Positions 60,388 through 64,000 of a stretch of DNA of 64,000 nt are shown here, piece by piece. This DNA comes from Pelagibacteraceae bacterium AG-430-I06. GTDB taxonomy: Bacteria > Pseudomonadota > Alphaproteobacteria > Pelagibacterales > Pelagibacteraceae. How positions within the stretch are numbered: the stretch's first letter is position 1; each line of letters opens with the position of its first letter. Both the position numbers and the translations under genes were made by a program. The stretch covers positions 1 to 64,000 of the forward strand of contig QCOH01000004.1 in assembly GCA_003209895.1 (NCBI GenBank), given 5' to 3'. The notes under the pieces were generated by a model. It ran no database searches, was not told the origin of the DNA, and saw only the letters and a program-made list of their open reading frames with translations.

Positions 60388-61449
60388 ATGAGAAAGTATT
60401 ACACTAGGGCGTGTAATTTTTATCATGGAAAAGCTGCGAGAAGCCTCATCAAATTAAACAAAGCTTTTCCACTAAATGGTAAAAAAAATATTGCCTTTGA
60501 TAAATTAGAAATTTTTTCAAGGGAAAAGAATAAAGTTAAAACAAATTTAATTCATATAAAACAGGTAAATAGTCTCAATAAAAATATAAAGAAAGTTGTC
60601 AAACAGGATTTAAAAAAAATTGTTTCAAAAAGAAAAAATTTCCTTAAAAATATTAATTTCAATAAAACAACGATAATGGGAATCTTAAATTTGACTCCAG
60701 ATAGTTTTTCTGACGGAGGAAAATTTAATAGCAATCAAAAGGCAAACAAACAAATTTCTTACATGATTGACTCCGGAGCAAAAATTATTGATGTAGGCGG
60801 GGAGTCAACTAGACCAGGTTCATTAACTGTTGATCCAAGTGCTGAATGGAGAAGAATTAAGTATATTATCAAAAACTTTAAAAAAAAATATAAAAAAATT
60901 TGCTTATCAATTGATACAAGAAAATCTGAAATAATGATTAAAAGTATAAAATATGGAGCAGGTCTCATTAATGACGTATCAGGTTTTAATTACGATCCAT
61001 ATGCAATTTCAAAATTAAAAAATAATAATATTCCAAAAGTTTTGCACCATATGCAGGGAACCCCAAATACTATGCAAAAAAACCCTAAGTATCAAAATGT
61101 ATTGCTAGATATTTATGATTTTTTTGAAAAGGAATTTTCAAATATATCCAATAATAAAAAAATTATCTTAGACCCTGGAATTGGGTTTGGTAAAAATTTG
61201 AAACATAATTTGACTTTAATTTCGAAAATATCTTTGTTTCATAGTATTGGCTTTCCTATTTTGATTGGAACATCAAGAAAAAGATTTATTAATCAAATAT
61301 CCGGGAAGTATGACAGTAAAGATAGAACAGGTGGTACTTTGGCATCAGTTCTTTTTTTATTATCCCAAGGTGTACAAGTTTTTAGGGTACACAATGTTAG
61401 GGAAGTAAAACAAGGAATTATGGTATTTGAAAAAATAAATGAAAAATAA
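60388..61449 (+). CDS. folP: Dihydropteroate synthase with N-terminal extension
   Basis: TTIMGILNLTPDSFSDGGKF; IIDVGGESTRPGS; ILDPGIGFGKN; FRVHNVREVKQGI. Confidence 0.95.
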   Translation: MRKYYTRACNFYHGKAARSLIKLNKAFPLNGKKNIAFDKLEIFSREKNKVKTNLIHIKQVNSLNKNIKKVVKQDLKKIVSKRKNFLKNINFNKTTIMGILNLTPDSFSDGGKFNSNQKANKQISYMIDSGAKIIDVGGESTRPGSLTVDPSAEWRRIKYIIKNFKKKYKKICLSIDTRKSEIMIKSIKYGAGLINDVSGFNYDPYAISKLKNNNIPKVLHHMQGTPNTMQKNPKYQNVLLDIYDFFEKEFSNISNNKKIILDPGIGFGKNLKHNLTLISKISLFHSIGFPILIGTSRKRFINQISGKYDSKDRTGGTLASVLFLLSQGVQVFRVHNVREVKQGIMVFEKINEK

Positions 61450-62770
61450 ATATTTTGGTACAGATGGTATAAGGGGAACAGTAAATCAAGGAAATATTAC
61501 TGGAGAAAAATTTTTCAAATTTGGTTTAGCATCGGGAACTTATTTTAAAAACCAAAAAAAAACTAAACAGATTGCAATTATAGCAAAAGACACAAGACTT
61601 TCTGGATACACTTTGGAACCAGCTTTAGTATCCGGGTTAGTTTCTGGAGGTATGCATGTTTTTACCTTAGGCCCATTACCGACGAATGGTCTTGCAATGC
61701 TGACAAAGTCTATGAAAGCAAATATGGGCATAATGATAACTGCATCACATAACCCTTTTTACGATAATGGTTTAAAACTATTTGGTCCCGATGGAATGAA
61801 ATTGTCTGATAATATTGAAAAAAAGATTGAAAAACTTATAGATGCTAAAAATACGAAACAATTAACAAACCCAAAGTTGTTAGGACGTGTAAAACGATTA
61901 GAAGATGGAAATGACAAATACATTAAAATACTAAAAAATAATTTTCCAAGTAATTTTCATCTTAAAGGAACGAAAATAGTTTTAGATTGTGCTAATGGTG
62001 CTTCCTATAAAGCCGCACCTAAATTACTCAAAGAGCTTGGTGCAAAAGTTATTTCTATGGGAGTAAATCCAAATGGATTAAATATAAATGAAAAGTGCGG
62101 ATCAACATATCCCTCAAAAATAAAGACTGCAGTTAAAAAGTATAAAGCTAGTGTTGGAATAGCATTTGATGGAGATGCAGATAGAGTAATTATGTGTGAT
62201 GAAAAAGGCAAAATAATAGATGGCGATCAAATTATTGCAATGTTAGCACGTCGTTGGAAATCAAAAAAAATTTTAAAGGGTGGTGTGATTGGGACACTCA
62301 TGTCTAATTATGGTTTACAAAAATTTCTAGAAAACGAAAAAATAAAGTTTTCTAGATCTAAAGTTGGAGACAGATATGTTAAAGCAAAAATGAAAAAACT
62401 AAATTATAACTTGGGAGGCGAACAATCTGGACATATTATTTTAGGAAAATTTGCAACAACTGGAGATGGTTTATTAGTGGCCTTAGAAGTTTTATTCTCT
62501 TTAAGAAAAGGTAAAAAGGCCAGCCAACTTTTAAAAGTTTTTAAACCTTTACCTCAAATTTTAGAGAACGTATTAGTTAATGATAAAAATATTATTGGCA
62601 AATTAAAATGTAGAAAAGCAATAAAAAAAGCTAACAAATTAATGGGTCAAAAGGGAAGAATATTAGTAAGAAAATCTGGAACAGAACCAAAAATTAGGAT
62701 AATGGCTGAGTCATATGATAAAAGTTTAATTTTTAAATGTATTAAAATAGTGAAAAAATCAATTAAATAA
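61439..62770 (+). CDS. glmM: Phosphoglucosamine mutase
   Basis: YFGTDGIRGTVNQG; GIMITASHNPFYDNGLKLFGPDG; AFDGDADRVIMCDE; RKSGTEPKIRIMAE. Confidence 0.96.
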   Translation: MKNKYFGTDGIRGTVNQGNITGEKFFKFGLASGTYFKNQKKTKQIAIIAKDTRLSGYTLEPALVSGLVSGGMHVFTLGPLPTNGLAMLTKSMKANMGIMITASHNPFYDNGLKLFGPDGMKLSDNIEKKIEKLIDAKNTKQLTNPKLLGRVKRLEDGNDKYIKILKNNFPSNFHLKGTKIVLDCANGASYKAAPKLLKELGAKVISMGVNPNGLNINEKCGSTYPSKIKTAVKKYKASVGIAFDGDADRVIMCDEKGKIIDGDQIIAMLARRWKSKKILKGGVIGTLMSNYGLQKFLENEKIKFSRSKVGDRYVKAKMKKLNYNLGGEQSGHIILGKFATTGDGLLVALEVLFSLRKGKKASQLLKVFKPLPQILENVLVNDKNIIGKLKCRKAIKKANKLMGQKGRILVRKSGTEPKIRIMAESYDKSLIFKCIKIVKKSIK

Positions 62771-62783
62771 AAAAGTTATAAAG

Positions 62784-64000
<1,217 letters not shown>

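Noticed and set aside
60388-60674. folP N-terminal extension as a new domain
   Set aside because: Similar extensions occur in alphaproteobacterial FolP proteins, so this is probably ordinary.

Overview
The window is AT-rich, gene-dense bacterial DNA. Gene content and synteny fit an alphaproteobacterium of the SAR11/Pelagibacterales type (inferred, no database search run). About 1-18.2 kb is a surface-polysaccharide island: Fe-ADH, PhyH-type oxygenase, APS-kinase-like kinase, ABC exporter, sulfotransferase, three DegT aminotransferases, glycosyltransferases, epimerases, HisH-like amidotransferase and O-antigen ligase-like protein. It ends at tRNA-Val(GAC), a 5S rRNA gene with no 16S/23S in the window, and rpmJ, which resembles the SAR11 hypervariable region between 23S and 5S. 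Next come pntA/pntB, a Liv-type ABC transporter and an approximately 9.4 kb catabolic cluster: acyl-CoA synthetase, BadI/MenB-like crotonase, secreted serine hydrolase, enolase-superfamily enzyme, HpcH-like lyase, Gfo/Idh/MocA dehydrogenase, MhpD-like hydratase and a DUF1907/C11orf54-like protein. From about 41 kb the window is core genome: cspA, rpsU, purE, trcR-like, rpmE, suhB, efp, thiE, fba, pgk, tkt, zapA, yebC, RuvC-like, tolQRAB-pal-cpoB, tilS, ftsH, folP, glmM, thiD, purA. The best leads are the Liv-linked catabolic cluster with the DUF1907 protein, a phage-type RuvC where ruvCAB is expected, two +1 frameshifts at poly-A tracts (ABC exporter, pntA), an rpsU with no canonical start codon, a PanB-like protein lacking the GDS motif, and a possible phosphonate-type tailoring module at the left edge. 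No CRISPR array, prophage or transposase was found.
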